DNA of 33,647 bases from NCBI RefSeq assembly GCF_010692395.1, contig NZ_JAAHHS010000045.1, positions 1-33,647 of the forward strand, in the 5' to 3' direction. The stretch's first letter is position 1; each line of letters begins with the position of its first letter. The translations under genes were made by a program, and so were the position numbers. The stretch is from Moorena sp. SIO3H5 (GTDB lineage: Bacteria > Cyanobacteriota > Cyanobacteriia > Cyanobacteriales > Coleofasciculaceae). Under the pieces are notes generated by a model, which did not search any database, was not told the origin of the DNA, and worked only from the letters and a program-made list of their open reading frames with translations. Positions 7,999 to 15,457 of this stretch are shown here, piece after piece.

Positions 7999-10038
7999 AT
8001 GACGCCCCTCTATTGTAGTAAAGGACATGAGAATCCCAATGACAATAAGTTTTGCCGGGTTTGTGGCGAGATGCTGCCATCCTTAGCCAAAACCTTTGAA
8101 ACTGGGAAGATTCTGGGTGGTCGCTACCGCATCGTCCGGGAGTTGGGACACGGAGGCTTTGGACGCACCTATTTAGCTCAAGACCTTAACCGCTTTAATG
8201 AACCTTGTGTGCTAAAAGAATTTGCTCCCCAAGTTCAAGGTAACCACGCCTTACAAAAAGCAGAAGAACTATTTGAGCGGGAAGCGGGAGTTCTTTATCG
8301 ATTGCAACACCCTCAAATTCCTCAATTTCGTGAGTTGTTTCAGGTACAACAACAGGACAAAGGCACCCTGTTGTTGGTTCAGGACTATGTGGAGGGGCAA
8401 ACCTACCGTGCTCTACTGGAGGCTCGCCGACCTCAGGGACTCCGGTTTAGTGAAGCAGAAGTGACTCAACTGCTGATCCAAATCCTGCCAGTGTTGGAAT
8501 ATATCCATTTCATGAGGGTGATTCATCGGGATATCTCTCCCGATAATCTGATTTTGCGCAGTACCGATGGTTTACCAGTGCTGATTGACTTTGGCGGTGT
8601 CAAGGAGGTAGCAGCAAATGTGGCATCGAAGTTCCTAGGGTCAAAGGTTGCTGGTCAAAATAAGCCGATCATCACTCGGTTGGGTAAAGTTGGCTATGCT
8701 CCCCCAGAGCAGATGCAAGGAGGAAGTGTGTTTCCCCACAGTGACCTCTATGCTCTAGGGGCAACTATCTTAGTATTAGTGACTGGTCAGGAACCCCAGC
8801 AGATAATTGACCCCAATACCCTGACCTGGAACTGGCAACGAGAAATCAGCCTTAGCTCTACCCTAGGTCGTATCCTGGATAAAATGCTTCAACCGAGACC
8901 AGGAGAACGGTACCAAAATGCCAAAGAAGTGCTGCGAGACCTCACCACTCACCTTCAATTTACCAGTGACCCGCAATCAGCTCCATCACCCCCTCAGACT
9001 AAACCGACCTTAGCAGTTGCCCCTGGTTCAAAGCCAGTAGCGGTTAACCAGCCAGCAAGGCCAGCTACCGGAAGACCATTAACCGGTGCTAGCAATAATA
9101 CCCTTTTAGACTGGCTTGGCAAGGTGGTTTTGGTATCTGTCTTAGCTGCTGCTGTATTTGGCTTTACCTTCTGGGCAACCAATTGGTGGTTTACATTCAG
9201 AAGACCTCAGTCGGAACCTTCACCAACGGAATCACCCATCGATCAACCGGACATAAAGCCACCCGACTGGTTTACCAAGGACGAAGAAAACCGCAAGAAA
9301 TTGCTAGATCAGCGTCGTGCCAATTTGGAGATTAACGAAAAGTTCTACATTGACTTGGTCAATGAGGCGTTTTGGGACAAGTACCCAAATCAACAAAAAC
9401 GACAGCTAGGCAATGGATCACAGGATGCTCCCTTAAGAGAAGAGTGGGATAAACTGGCATTTGAGCTATTGACCCGGATTGAGTTGCTCAATTTGAGTCG
9501 GACAGCACGGAGAAGGTTGGGAAGCTATGGGAAAGCAGATTTAAATGGCTGGAAGCAGGAAGTGAATAAGGTGCGCCTTTCTAGCCGTGCAGCTTATGAT
9601 ATTGCAGATTCTAAATTCTTTCATAAGTTTCCCGATCAGCGGGGTCAGGAGTTTATCAATAAGTCTATTGGTCAGGTGTGGCGAGGGATTGTTGGGGATA
9701 CGATCCAAGCGTTGACATCAGGAAAATCCCTACAGCGCATTCAGTTTGCTGCTGGCGGAGTTCAACAAGTCAATGGAACCCTCCAGCCAGGAGACGGGCA
9801 AGCGTTTACTGCTGAACTTTCTGCTGGTCAAGTCATGGAAGTGAGACTGGCTACCGATGTAAATGCCTTGTTTTCCGTTTATGCTCCAAGCCGTAAGACA
9901 ACCCCCCTATTAGAAGACTCAACCGAACGGGAGTGGAGCGGGGAGCTACCAGCATCTGGCTTCTATGAATTTGTGGTAGTTTCTCAAGCTTCTAAACCGA
10001 TTAATTATCGACTTAACTTTAAGGTTGAAGATAAGTGA
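7999..10038 (+). CDS. zinc-ribbon Ser/Thr protein kinase with membrane segment and PPC-like C-terminus
   Basis: A 679-residue eukaryotic-type kinase. The N-terminus has a zinc-binding pattern (C6, H10, C19, C22 in YCSKGH...FCRVCG). The kinase domain (about 40-305) has the glycine loop GHGGFG (50-55), Lys73 in VLKEF, HRD at 176-178 (HRDISPDN) and DFG at 197-199. The APE motif appears as PPEQ. A Pro-rich linker leads to one membrane helix (about 375-398). An outside region follows, ending in a beta-rich segment (LQPGDGQAFTAELSAG to YRLNFKVED) that resembles PPC/pre-peptidase C-terminal domains. All catalytic residues are intact, so it should be active. It follows the GTPase by 297 bases on the same strand; a functional link is plausible but unproven. 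Confidence 0.93.
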   Translation: MTPLYCSKGHENPNDNKFCRVCGEMLPSLAKTFETGKILGGRYRIVRELGHGGFGRTYLAQDLNRFNEPCVLKEFAPQVQGNHALQKAEELFEREAGVLYRLQHPQIPQFRELFQVQQQDKGTLLLVQDYVEGQTYRALLEARRPQGLRFSEAEVTQLLIQILPVLEYIHFMRVIHRDISPDNLILRSTDGLPVLIDFGGVKEVAANVASKFLGSKVAGQNKPIITRLGKVGYAPPEQMQGGSVFPHSDLYALGATILVLVTGQEPQQIIDPNTLTWNWQREISLSSTLGRILDKMLQPRPGERYQNAKEVLRDLTTHLQFTSDPQSAPSPPQTKPTLAVAPGSKPVAVNQPARPATGRPLTGASNNTLLDWLGKVVLVSVLAAAVFGFTFWATNWWFTFRRPQSEPSPTESPIDQPDIKPPDWFTKDEENRKKLLDQRRANLEINEKFYIDLVNEAFWDKYPNQQKRQLGNGSQDAPLREEWDKLAFELLTRIELLNLSRTARRRLGSYGKADLNGWKQEVNKVRLSSRAAYDIADSKFFHKFPDQRGQEFINKSIGQVWRGIVGDTIQALTSGKSLQRIQFAAGGVQQVNGTLQPGDGQAFTAELSAGQVMEVRLATDVNALFSVYAPSRKTTPLLEDSTEREWSGELPASGFYEFVVVSQASKPINYRLNFKVEDK

Positions 10039-10113
10039 TTGGTGATTAGCTTCCGGCAAAAGAAGCCCCACATCTGCTGTTATATTAATCAGAGTTAAAT
10101 GTGCTAGATGTAG

Positions 10114-10175
10114 GGTGGGCAGTGCTTACCTTCGTACCGGATCAGCTTTTTAATTGGTATGAAGCACTGCCCACC
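10114..10175. terminator. 14-bp inverted repeat between the convergent kinase genes
   Basis: GGTGGGCAGTGCTT at 10114-10127 pairs perfectly with AAGCACTGCCCACC at 10162-10175 around a 34-base loop. It sits between the 3' ends of two convergent genes, so a bidirectional terminator is possible. No T-run follows, and a small mobile repeat is an alternative. Confidence 0.45.
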
Positions 10176-10215
10176 AGCCAAGTAGATTTAGAAGATAATG
10201 AAGCAACCAAAACAT

Positions 10216-11643
10216 CTAATTTATCAAATAAGCCTCCTGTTCCAAATTATCCAGTAACTCTTCAGCAATTTGATACCAAGCTTGCCGGAATTGAACATCC
10301 TGTTCTTTATCAGAAAGAGTCTTTCCTTTTAATTGGGGATATGTACTATAAAAAAATTGATCAACTTTCTGATAAAATGTCCCTGGATCAATGTTCAAAT
10401 CTAGGCAACGCTGATATATTTGCTTTTGCCGTTGCTGCTCAGTGTTACTCACAGATGGTTGAGAAGGTAATGATGGTATAGAGGGCAAAGACCAGGATAT
10501 TTTCGGGAATTTTGGTGTAGGAAACCCTCCTCTGGCTACTGCTACCGTTCCAAACACTACTAGTAAAGCAATGGACATAGAAAGACCAAAAAACTTGAGT
10601 TCACGGTTAGTGGATTGCTGTTTGCGATTGAGCACAGCAGTGAAGGTTGTTTTAATGGTTTGACCAGGCGCAGCAACTAAAGTAGCGATCTGGGTAAATA
10701 GTGTATTTGGTTGTTTATTTGGTTGTTTATTTGGTAGATTATTTGGTTGTTTATTTGGTATATTATTTGGTAGCTTAGTTGGCTGCTGGCTACTTACCGG
10801 CTGGGGAATTACGGTTAAGAGCGCTTCACTGACCTCTTGGGCTGACTGATACCGTTGTTTAGGAAGATTAGCCAGCATTTTAGCCAACACTGATTTCAAG
10901 CGGGAGCTAACCTTTATCTCTTGCCAAAGCCAAGTAGCGTGATAACTATCATAAAGGTCTAGAGGCTGTTTACCAGTTAGCAAGACTAAAGCAGTTACCG
11001 CTAAAGCGTAAAGGTCGCTAGTGCCATCAGCTTTGCCATATCGTAACTGTTCATCTGGGGAGTAACCCCGTTTGCCCACTTGAGTGCCAATCACCTGTCC
11101 GGTTGATTGGACAATCGCAGTGGTTACCATTTCTTTGACACAACCAAAGTCAATTAATACTGGCTTGCCGTCAGAATTCCGTTTAATCAGATTATCCGGA
11201 GAAATATCCCGATGAATGATCTGCTTAGAGTGAATATAATCTAAAACTGGCAAGATGTCTTGGAGCAGTTTAATCACATCTGCTTCCCTAAAGTTTTGAC
11301 CTTGGACTAAAAGCTGGTGATAGCTGAACCCTTCGACATAGTCTTGTACTAAAAATAGATAATTTTTACGACCGATACTGGTTCTAAGTAACTCTCGAAA
11401 ACAAGGAATTTGGTTATGTCTGAGCTGGTATAACATGCCAGCTTCTCGCTCAAATAATTCTTGAGCTTTTTGTAATTCATGTTTGTTTTGAAGTTGGGGA
11501 GCAAATTCTTTAAGTACACAACGCTCTTGATAGCGATTAGCATCTTCAGCGAGATAGGTCTGTCCAAAGGTTCCTTGACCTAAGTCCCCTAAGATTTTAT
11601 AGCGGTCTTTGATAATTGCTCCAGGTTTTAAGGTATTAGACAT
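10216..11643 (-). CDS. Ser/Thr protein kinase with one membrane segment
   Basis: A 475-residue eukaryotic-type kinase, paralogous to the kinase it converges with (both share FEREAG, QDYVEG and HRDISPDN). The glycine loop is GQGTFG (22-27), the ATP Lys is K45 in VLKEF, HRD is 144-146 and DFG 165-167; the activation-segment end is SPDEQ. After the kinase domain (about 15-275) comes a low-complexity PNKQPN-type linker encoded by a direct repeat (10704-10774). A single hydrophobic helix follows (FFGLSMSIALLVVFGTVAVA, about 340-360), then a Pro/Ser-rich stretch and a short helical C-terminal region similar in type to part of the other kinase's outer region. There is no zinc ribbon. Catalytic residues are intact. 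Its substrate is unknown. Confidence 0.93.
   Translation of the reverse strand: MSNTLKPGAIIKDRYKILGDLGQGTFGQTYLAEDANRYQERCVLKEFAPQLQNKHELQKAQELFEREAGMLYQLRHNQIPCFRELLRTSIGRKNYLFLVQDYVEGFSYHQLLVQGQNFREADVIKLLQDILPVLDYIHSKQIIHRDISPDNLIKRNSDGKPVLIDFGCVKEMVTTAIVQSTGQVIGTQVGKRGYSPDEQLRYGKADGTSDLYALAVTALVLLTGKQPLDLYDSYHATWLWQEIKVSSRLKSVLAKMLANLPKQRYQSAQEVSEALLTVIPQPVSSQQPTKLPNNIPNKQPNNLPNKQPNKQPNTLFTQIATLVAAPGQTIKTTFTAVLNRKQQSTNRELKFFGLSMSIALLVVFGTVAVARGGFPTPKFPKISWSLPSIPSLPSQPSVSNTEQQRQKQIYQRCLDLNIDPGTFYQKVDQFFYSTYPQLKGKTLSDKEQDVQFRQAWYQIAEELLDNLEQEAYLIN
10704..10774. repeat. in-gene direct repeat encoding the PNKQPN linker
   Basis: TATTTGGTTGTTTATTTGG-type units repeat about six times with small changes. 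They encode PNKQPNNLPNKQPNKQPN on the minus strand, a flexible linker between the kinase domain and the membrane helix. Such a tract can vary in length by slippage. Confidence 0.7.
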
Positions 11644-11676
11644 AATAGCCGCCAGTAATTGATAATCTATAACGCT

Positions 11677-11741
11677 GGGTGTGGGGAGTGTGGGAAGTGT
11701 GGGGAGTGTGGGAGGTGTGGGGAGTGTGGGAGGGGTGGGAA
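11677..11741. repeat. short tandem repeat array GTGTGGGGA / GTGTGGGA
   Basis: Repeated GTGTGGGGA and GTGTGGGAA units upstream of the four-helix-bundle gene. The reverse complement of the same unit forms the array downstream of that gene (12300-12358), so the gene is flanked by inverted arrays. Confidence 0.75.
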
Positions 11742-11790
11742 GTTAGTGGTCATCAGATAGGGGAGTGTGGGAAGATGGAGAGGAAAGGAG

Positions 11791-11822
11791 AGCGATGCTC
11801 TTTTAGAGCCGCTACGCGAACA
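11791..11822. repeat. dispersed repeat, reverse copy of the 4182 element
   Basis: AGCGATGCTC, a short spacer, then GAGCCGCTACGCGAACA. It is the reverse complement of the GCGTTCGCGTAGCGGCTC/GCATCGC element at 4182-4215. It ends about 13 bases before the start of the four-helix-bundle gene. Confidence 0.6.
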
Positions 11823-11834
11823 CAATTAAAGAAG

Positions 11835-12245
11835 ATGGGAAAGATAGGAGCAGAAAACGAAAAAGGGAAAAAGTATTTTAGAACTCATGAAGATTTGGTT
11901 ATTTATCAATTGGCATTTGAGACAGCGATGCTAATTTTTGAACATTCTAAAAAGTTCCCAGTTGAAGAAAAATATTCATTAACTGATCAAATTCGTCGTT
12001 CCTCTCGCTCAGTCTGTGCTAATCTCGCAGAAGCTTGGAGAAAACGGAGATATAAAGCCGCTTTTGTAGCTAAACTGAATGATTGTGAGGCAGAGGCAGC
12101 AGAGACTCAAGTTTGGTTAACCTTTGCAGTGAAGTGCCAGTATCTCACCGTCGAAGAAGTCAGAGAACTCTACGGAAATTACAATCAAATTCTTAGTGGA
12201 TTAGTCAAGATGATTATCAATCCAGATAATTGGTTACTCCACTAA
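11835..12245 (+). CDS. four-helix bundle protein (S23/IVP family, TIGR02436-like)
   Basis: A 136-residue all-helical protein of the family first seen in 23S rRNA intervening sequences and also widely scattered in genomes; its molecular role is not established. The family signature is visible: FRTHEDLVIYQLAFE at the start, the central DQIRRSSRSVCANLAEAW, and AKLNDCEAEAAETQVWL in the third helix. The ATG at 11835 was chosen because the frame upstream (open to 11679) is just the GTGTGGGGA repeat array and a dispersed repeat read as protein. It is flanked by inverted repeat arrays and lies between the second kinase and mdh, which suggests it arrived as a separate unit. Confidence 0.88.
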   Translation: MGKIGAENEKGKKYFRTHEDLVIYQLAFETAMLIFEHSKKFPVEEKYSLTDQIRRSSRSVCANLAEAWRKRRYKAAFVAKLNDCEAEAAETQVWLTFAVKCQYLTVEEVRELYGNYNQILSGLVKMIINPDNWLLH

Positions 12246-12257
12246 CTCCCCAAGCTT

Positions 12258-12358
12258 CCCATCTCCCCATCTCCCCATCTCCCCATCTCCCCGTCTCCCC
12301 ATCTTCCCACACTTCCCACACTTCCCACACTTCCCACACTCCCCACACTCCCCACACT
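12258..12358. repeat. short tandem repeat arrays CATCTCCC and CACACTTCCC/CACACTCCC
   Basis: CCCATCTC units (12258-12305) are followed by TTCCCACAC and TCCCCACAC units (12303-12358). The second part is the reverse complement of the array at 11677-11741. The tract ends 3 bases before the mdh stop codon. Confidence 0.75.
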
Positions 12359-12361
12359 CTC

Positions 12362-13333
12362 TTAATGACCCAGCATCTCTTGTGCCTTTTTAATATTGTC
12401 ACGAACTGATTCAGCAGATATCTTCAGGGAGGACAGTTCATAATCTGTCAACTTTAATTCCAAAATTTTTTCGATGCCTCGACACCCCAATCGGGTGGGT
12501 ACCCCTATAAAAATATCTTCCAAATCATATTCACCCTGAAGGTATGCAGCTGCGGTGATTTGGCGGGATTGGTTGTGTAAAATTGCTTGTACCATCAAAC
12601 AGGCGGAGGATGCTGGGGCAAAATAAGCACTGCCTGTGCGCATCAGTTCTACAATTTCTGCTCCGCCTCGACGAGTCCGTTCAATCAGGGCTTCTATCCG
12701 GTCTGGTGTCATCAGTTCGGTGATGGGAACACCACTAACGGTCGAGTAGCGTGGTAGTGGCACCATTAAGTCCCCATGGCCCCCGAGCACTACAGCATTC
12801 ACATCCGCAACGGATACACCATTTTCCATGGCAATGAATGTGCGGAATCGGGTAGAATCCAACACCCCTGCCATGCCCATGACCCGATGGGGTGGTAAGT
12901 CAGTAGCTTGCCAGGCTAGGTAGGTCATCACATCGAGGGGATTGGTGACCACGATTACCATGGCATCTGGGGATTTCGCGATCGCATTTTTAGCCGCTTC
13001 CACCACAATTTTGGAATTGATCTGTAGCAGGTCATCCCTACTCATGCCTGGTTTCCGGGGACTTCCTGCCGTAATCACCACCACATCAGAACCAGCAGTA
13101 TCAGCATAGTCATTAGTTCCGATAATTTGGCAATCGTGACCTTCAATCCCCCTGGCCTCCATTAAATCGAGAGCAATGCCTTGGGGCATACCTGGTTTAA
13201 TATCCAGGAGTACGACATCGGCCAGATTTTTCTCAGCAATCCGTTGGACAAGAGTGCTCCCTACTCTACCACCACCGATTACGGATACACGGTTGTCGTG
13301 GCAAGCAATTGGGGAGTTGGGATAAGGTACCAT
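12362..13333 (-). CDS. mdh: malate dehydrogenase (LDH-like type)
   Basis: NAD-dependent malate/oxaloacetate interconversion in the cytoplasm; 323 residues from the ATG at 13333. The Rossmann loop is GGGRVG (20-25) and the acidic residue that binds NAD ribose is in VVLLDIKPG. The substrate loop reads GSPRKPGMSRDD, whose Arg marks malate rather than lactate. VTNPLD, DSTRFRTF and the catalytic GGHGDLMVPL all follow in order. The frame stays open to 13447, but the extra N-terminus is encoded across a dispersed repeat (13357-13388) and does not look like the family, so the inner start is preferred. The stop codon abuts a short tandem repeat array. Confidence 0.95.
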   Translation of the reverse strand: MVPYPNSPIACHDNRVSVIGGGRVGSTLVQRIAEKNLADVVLLDIKPGMPQGIALDLMEARGIEGHDCQIIGTNDYADTAGSDVVVITAGSPRKPGMSRDDLLQINSKIVVEAAKNAIAKSPDAMVIVVTNPLDVMTYLAWQATDLPPHRVMGMAGVLDSTRFRTFIAMENGVSVADVNAVVLGGHGDLMVPLPRYSTVSGVPITELMTPDRIEALIERTRRGGAEIVELMRTGSAYFAPASSACLMVQAILHNQSRQITAAAYLQGEYDLEDIFIGVPTRLGCRGIEKILELKLTDYELSSLKISAESVRDNIKKAQEMLGH

Positions 13334-13356
13334 GATCGGAAGGGGTGAATGGAAAT

Positions 13357-13388
13357 GCGTTCGCCTAGCGTGGCCTACGGCCAATCGC
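13357..13388. repeat. dispersed GCGTTCGCCTAGCG...ATCGC repeat upstream of mdh
   Basis: GCGTTCGCCTAGCGTGGCC then TACGGCCAATCGC: the same head and tail as the copies near 2598 and 4182, with a GGCC-type middle arm. It lies in the mdh upstream region. Confidence 0.55.
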
Positions 13389-13590
13389 TTTTGCTGGAAC
13401 TCCCCCAAATTTGAGGGATTTAGGGGGCTATGGGTGCCACAGCTCACAAGGGTAGGTTTGTGAAAATTGGGGCGAGTATGTAATTTCGTTACTTAGAATT
13501 ATAAATATGTATTTAATTATACAATATTTTTCGGAATAATTCTCTCCATCTCCCTAATCCCTACGGTGCGCGTTCCCTACTCCCTAATCT

Positions 13591-13812
13591 TTAAGACGAG
13601 ATTTCCAACTGATCAATACGTAACCAAATGTTGGGGGTGGGTACCCTACCAAATTTTACTAGGGCATAATCCCCCTTTATATCAACAATTTCCCCATCAG
13701 TTTCAAACAGATAAGGGGGAAAGCGGGGGTCACTTGCTTTGGCTTCCAGGCTACCCTCTAACTGGGCTTGGATAGCCCGAACCAATACTCCCTTTTTAAT
13801 TTTCCCAGCCAT
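13591..13812 (-). CDS. ndhO: NAD(P)H-quinone oxidoreductase subunit O
   Basis: A 73-residue peripheral subunit of the cyanobacterial/chloroplast-type NDH-1 complex on thylakoid membranes, which takes part in cyclic electron flow, respiration and CO2 uptake. It is found only in oxygenic phototrophs. The sequence matches the family over its whole length: [45 protein letters not shown] and [11 protein letters not shown]. The ATG at 13812 gives the standard N-terminus. It lies between mdh and mutM on the same strand but is separated from both by repeat-bearing spacers, so it is probably transcribed on its own. Confidence 0.95.
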   Translation of the reverse strand: MAGKIKKGVLVRAIQAQLEGSLEAKASDPRFPPYLFETDGEIVDIKGDYALVKFGRVPTPNIWLRIDQLEISS

Positions 13813-13859
13813 AAAATCTCTTTTGTCTTTCCTCTTCTATTCTATCGGGGGAATGAGAA

Positions 13860-13948
13860 ATCGGGAATCGGGAATCGGGAATCGGGAATCGGGAATCGGG
13901 AATAGAAATCCCGACACTTCCGACACTTCCGACACTTCCGACACTTCC
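13860..13948. repeat. two adjacent short tandem arrays, (ATCGGGA)n and (GACACTTCC)n
   Basis: About six 7-bp ATCGGGA units at 13860-13903, then about four 9-bp GACACTTCC units at 13911-13948. They fill the spacer between ndhO and mutM. Such heptanucleotide arrays are known from filamentous cyanobacteria as STRR sequences. Confidence 0.85.
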
Positions 13949-13956
13949 CAGCCTGA

Positions 13957-14805
13957 TCAACGCTGACAGTTCGGACAAAAGTGAGCGGAGCGACCGACTA
14001 ATTTGGTTCGCTGGATGGGGGTGCTACAGATACGACAGGGTTCTCCGGTGCGACCATAAACCCAGGCAATCCCCTTATAGTTGCCATTGACTCCCTGGAC
14101 GTTGATAAAATCACTAAACGTGGTACCACCACACTCAATAGCTTTTTCCAATACTTGGATAATCGCGATGCTCAGCTTTTCGATCTGCTCTAACCCCAAA
14201 TCTTTACAAAGGGTTTCTGGTCGAATACCACTCAAGAATAATGCTTCATCGGCATAGATATTACCTATTCCTGCTACCAGGGATTGATCGAGCAAGGCGG
14301 TTTTAATCGCACGCTGGCGGTTATGGAGCTTACTGACTAGGTAATCTGTAGAAAATTCCTGGGAAAACGGTTCTGGTCCGAGTTGCTTTAGACCAGTGAT
14401 AATGGTTTCTGGTAATTGGGATGGCGGAATCCACCACATTCGACCAAAGGTTCGCTGGTCGATAAACCTTAACTCCTGGTTGTTTGGGAAAAACAATCGC
14501 ACTCGCGTGTGTTTTGGGTGAGGCTGGTCTTGACTTAGCCATAGCAGTTGACCAGTCATCCGGAGGTGAACACCTAACCAACCGGCTTGATCAGTATTTG
14601 ACTTGGTTAGTTTAGCGAGTAAGTATTTGCCCCGTCGATGCCAATCACTAATGGTGACAGTTTTGAGTTGGGCTAAAAAATCTTTCGGAGAAATAGGGTG
14701 GGCGATGGTGCGCGATAGTAACACCTCTCCACCCTGAATTTCCTGGCCTGTAGTCACTTGATTTAGACCCAGGCGAATTGTTTCAACTTCTGGTAGTTCC
14801 GGCAC
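13957..14805 (-). CDS. mutM: formamidopyrimidine-DNA glycosylase
   Basis: Base-excision repair enzyme that removes 8-oxoguanine and formamidopyrimidines and nicks the abasic site; 282 residues, normal length. It starts with (M)PELPEVETIR, where the Pro after Met is the Schiff-base nucleophile and Glu3 is catalytic. The start codon is GTG (14803-14805 read in reverse). GRRGKY-type Lys is seen in HRRGKYLLAKL, the helix-two-turn-helix in AGIGNIYADEALF, and the C-terminal zinc finger as C-x2-C and C-x2-C (CRICS and CPNCQR). Its 3' end lies next to the ATCGGGA/GACACTTCC repeats. It is 92 bases downstream of psaE on the same strand, so readthrough is possible. Confidence 0.96.
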   Translation of the reverse strand: MPELPEVETIRLGLNQVTTGQEIQGGEVLLSRTIAHPISPKDFLAQLKTVTISDWHRRGKYLLAKLTKSNTDQAGWLGVHLRMTGQLLWLSQDQPHPKHTRVRLFFPNNQELRFIDQRTFGRMWWIPPSQLPETIITGLKQLGPEPFSQEFSTDYLVSKLHNRQRAIKTALLDQSLVAGIGNIYADEALFLSGIRPETLCKDLGLEQIEKLSIAIIQVLEKAIECGGTTFSDFINVQGVNGNYKGIAWVYGRTGEPCRICSTPIQRTKLVGRSAHFCPNCQR

Positions 14806-14897
14806 GATTGAGTGCTTTAGTTGATCAATGGTGAGTGCTGAGTGTTAATTTAGCACTCTACAGACACCAGGAACTCAAATTCCTGAGTCTGGTTAGG

Positions 14898-15113
14898 TTA
14901 ACCAACTACTTCCACTTCACTCGGTGCAAAGTTATTGGTGTTCACCCCAGTGGGGCTACCGCTGTAGCCAGTATAGTTGACCTTATCAAAGCGGACAATC
15001 ACTGGGTATTTGATACCACTTTTGTCTACACTAGCCACAGTTCCTACATCGTTATACCAGTAGGATTCTTTTCTTTTAATCCGAACTTTTGCACCACGTT
15101 TTAGTTCTGCCAT
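14898..15113 (-). CDS. psaE: photosystem I reaction center subunit IV
   Basis: A 71-residue stromal/cytoplasmic-face subunit of photosystem I that helps dock ferredoxin and supports cyclic electron flow. It is an SH3-like small beta barrel. The family sequence is obvious: [41 protein letters not shown] and the C-terminal [13 protein letters not shown]. The ATG at 15113 follows an A/T-rich leader with AAGG about ten bases upstream on the minus strand. The gene is the first of a minus-strand run toward mutM. It marks the host as an oxygenic phototroph. Confidence 0.97.
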   Translation of the reverse strand: MAELKRGAKVRIKRKESYWYNDVGTVASVDKSGIKYPVIVRFDKVNYTGYSGSPTGVNTNNFAPSEVEVVG

Positions 15114-15205
15114 AAAAAAATTTACCTTACGCTCTAGTTCTACAGCGTACTACTCAATTAGGCTTCTCCGTTGACTTGATTTTTTAAGTTTTATTAATTT
15201 ACCTC

Positions 15206-15246
15206 TAGGGAGTAGGGAGTAGGGAGTAGGGAGTAGGGAGTAGGGG
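15206..15246. repeat. (TAGGGAG)n short tandem array
   Basis: About five 7-bp units of GGGAGTA upstream of psaE. The same unit appears at 33264-33292. Confidence 0.85.
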
Positions 15247-15426
15247 TAAGAAAATTGACTGTATCTCATGAGTATGATTAACGCTATGATTACCCTTACT
15301 AAAAATCTACTACGTTTACCAGGCTTACCACGCTTACCCTATCTAACACACTCTTCCCCCTATTCCCGACTTCTCGGAGAAGTCTATAGAGTTTCGTAGT
15401 AAGCGTAAGGTACATTTAAATTTTCT

Positions 15427-15457
15427 TCCCTGCTCCCTGCTCCCTGCTCCCTGCTCC
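15427..15457. repeat. (CCCTGCT)n short tandem array at the nagA 3' end
   Basis: Four 7-bp TCCCTGC units that stop at the nagA stop codon. Confidence 0.8.

Larger units (their letters stand above)
15114..15457. other. psaE upstream region with tandem repeats
   Basis: A 344-base gap between psaE and nagA. It holds a TAGGGAG array (15206-15246), a GACTTCTC/GAGAAGTC palindrome (15368-15384) and a CCCTGCT array (15427-15457) that ends at the nagA stop. The psaE promoter must lie here, but I cannot place its boxes with confidence. GCGTAAGGTA occurs near both ends in opposite orientation. Confidence 0.6.

Noticed and set aside
10101..10481. 126-codon plus-strand ORF after the first kinase
   Set aside because: It begins in the inverted repeat and then runs opposite the 3' end of the second kinase, whose coding is certain.
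11679..11834. Extended N-terminus (MWGVWEVWGVW...) for the four-helix-bundle protein
   Set aside because: It is the GTGTGGGGA array and a dispersed repeat translated; the family begins at the ATG at 11835.
13334..13447. Longer mdh start at 13447
   Set aside because: The extra 38 residues are partly encoded by a dispersed repeat and do not match malate dehydrogenases.
13860..13948. Possible CRISPR array
   Set aside because: Units are 7 and 9 bp and directly adjacent with no spacers; this is a short tandem repeat. The same holds for the other arrays in the window.
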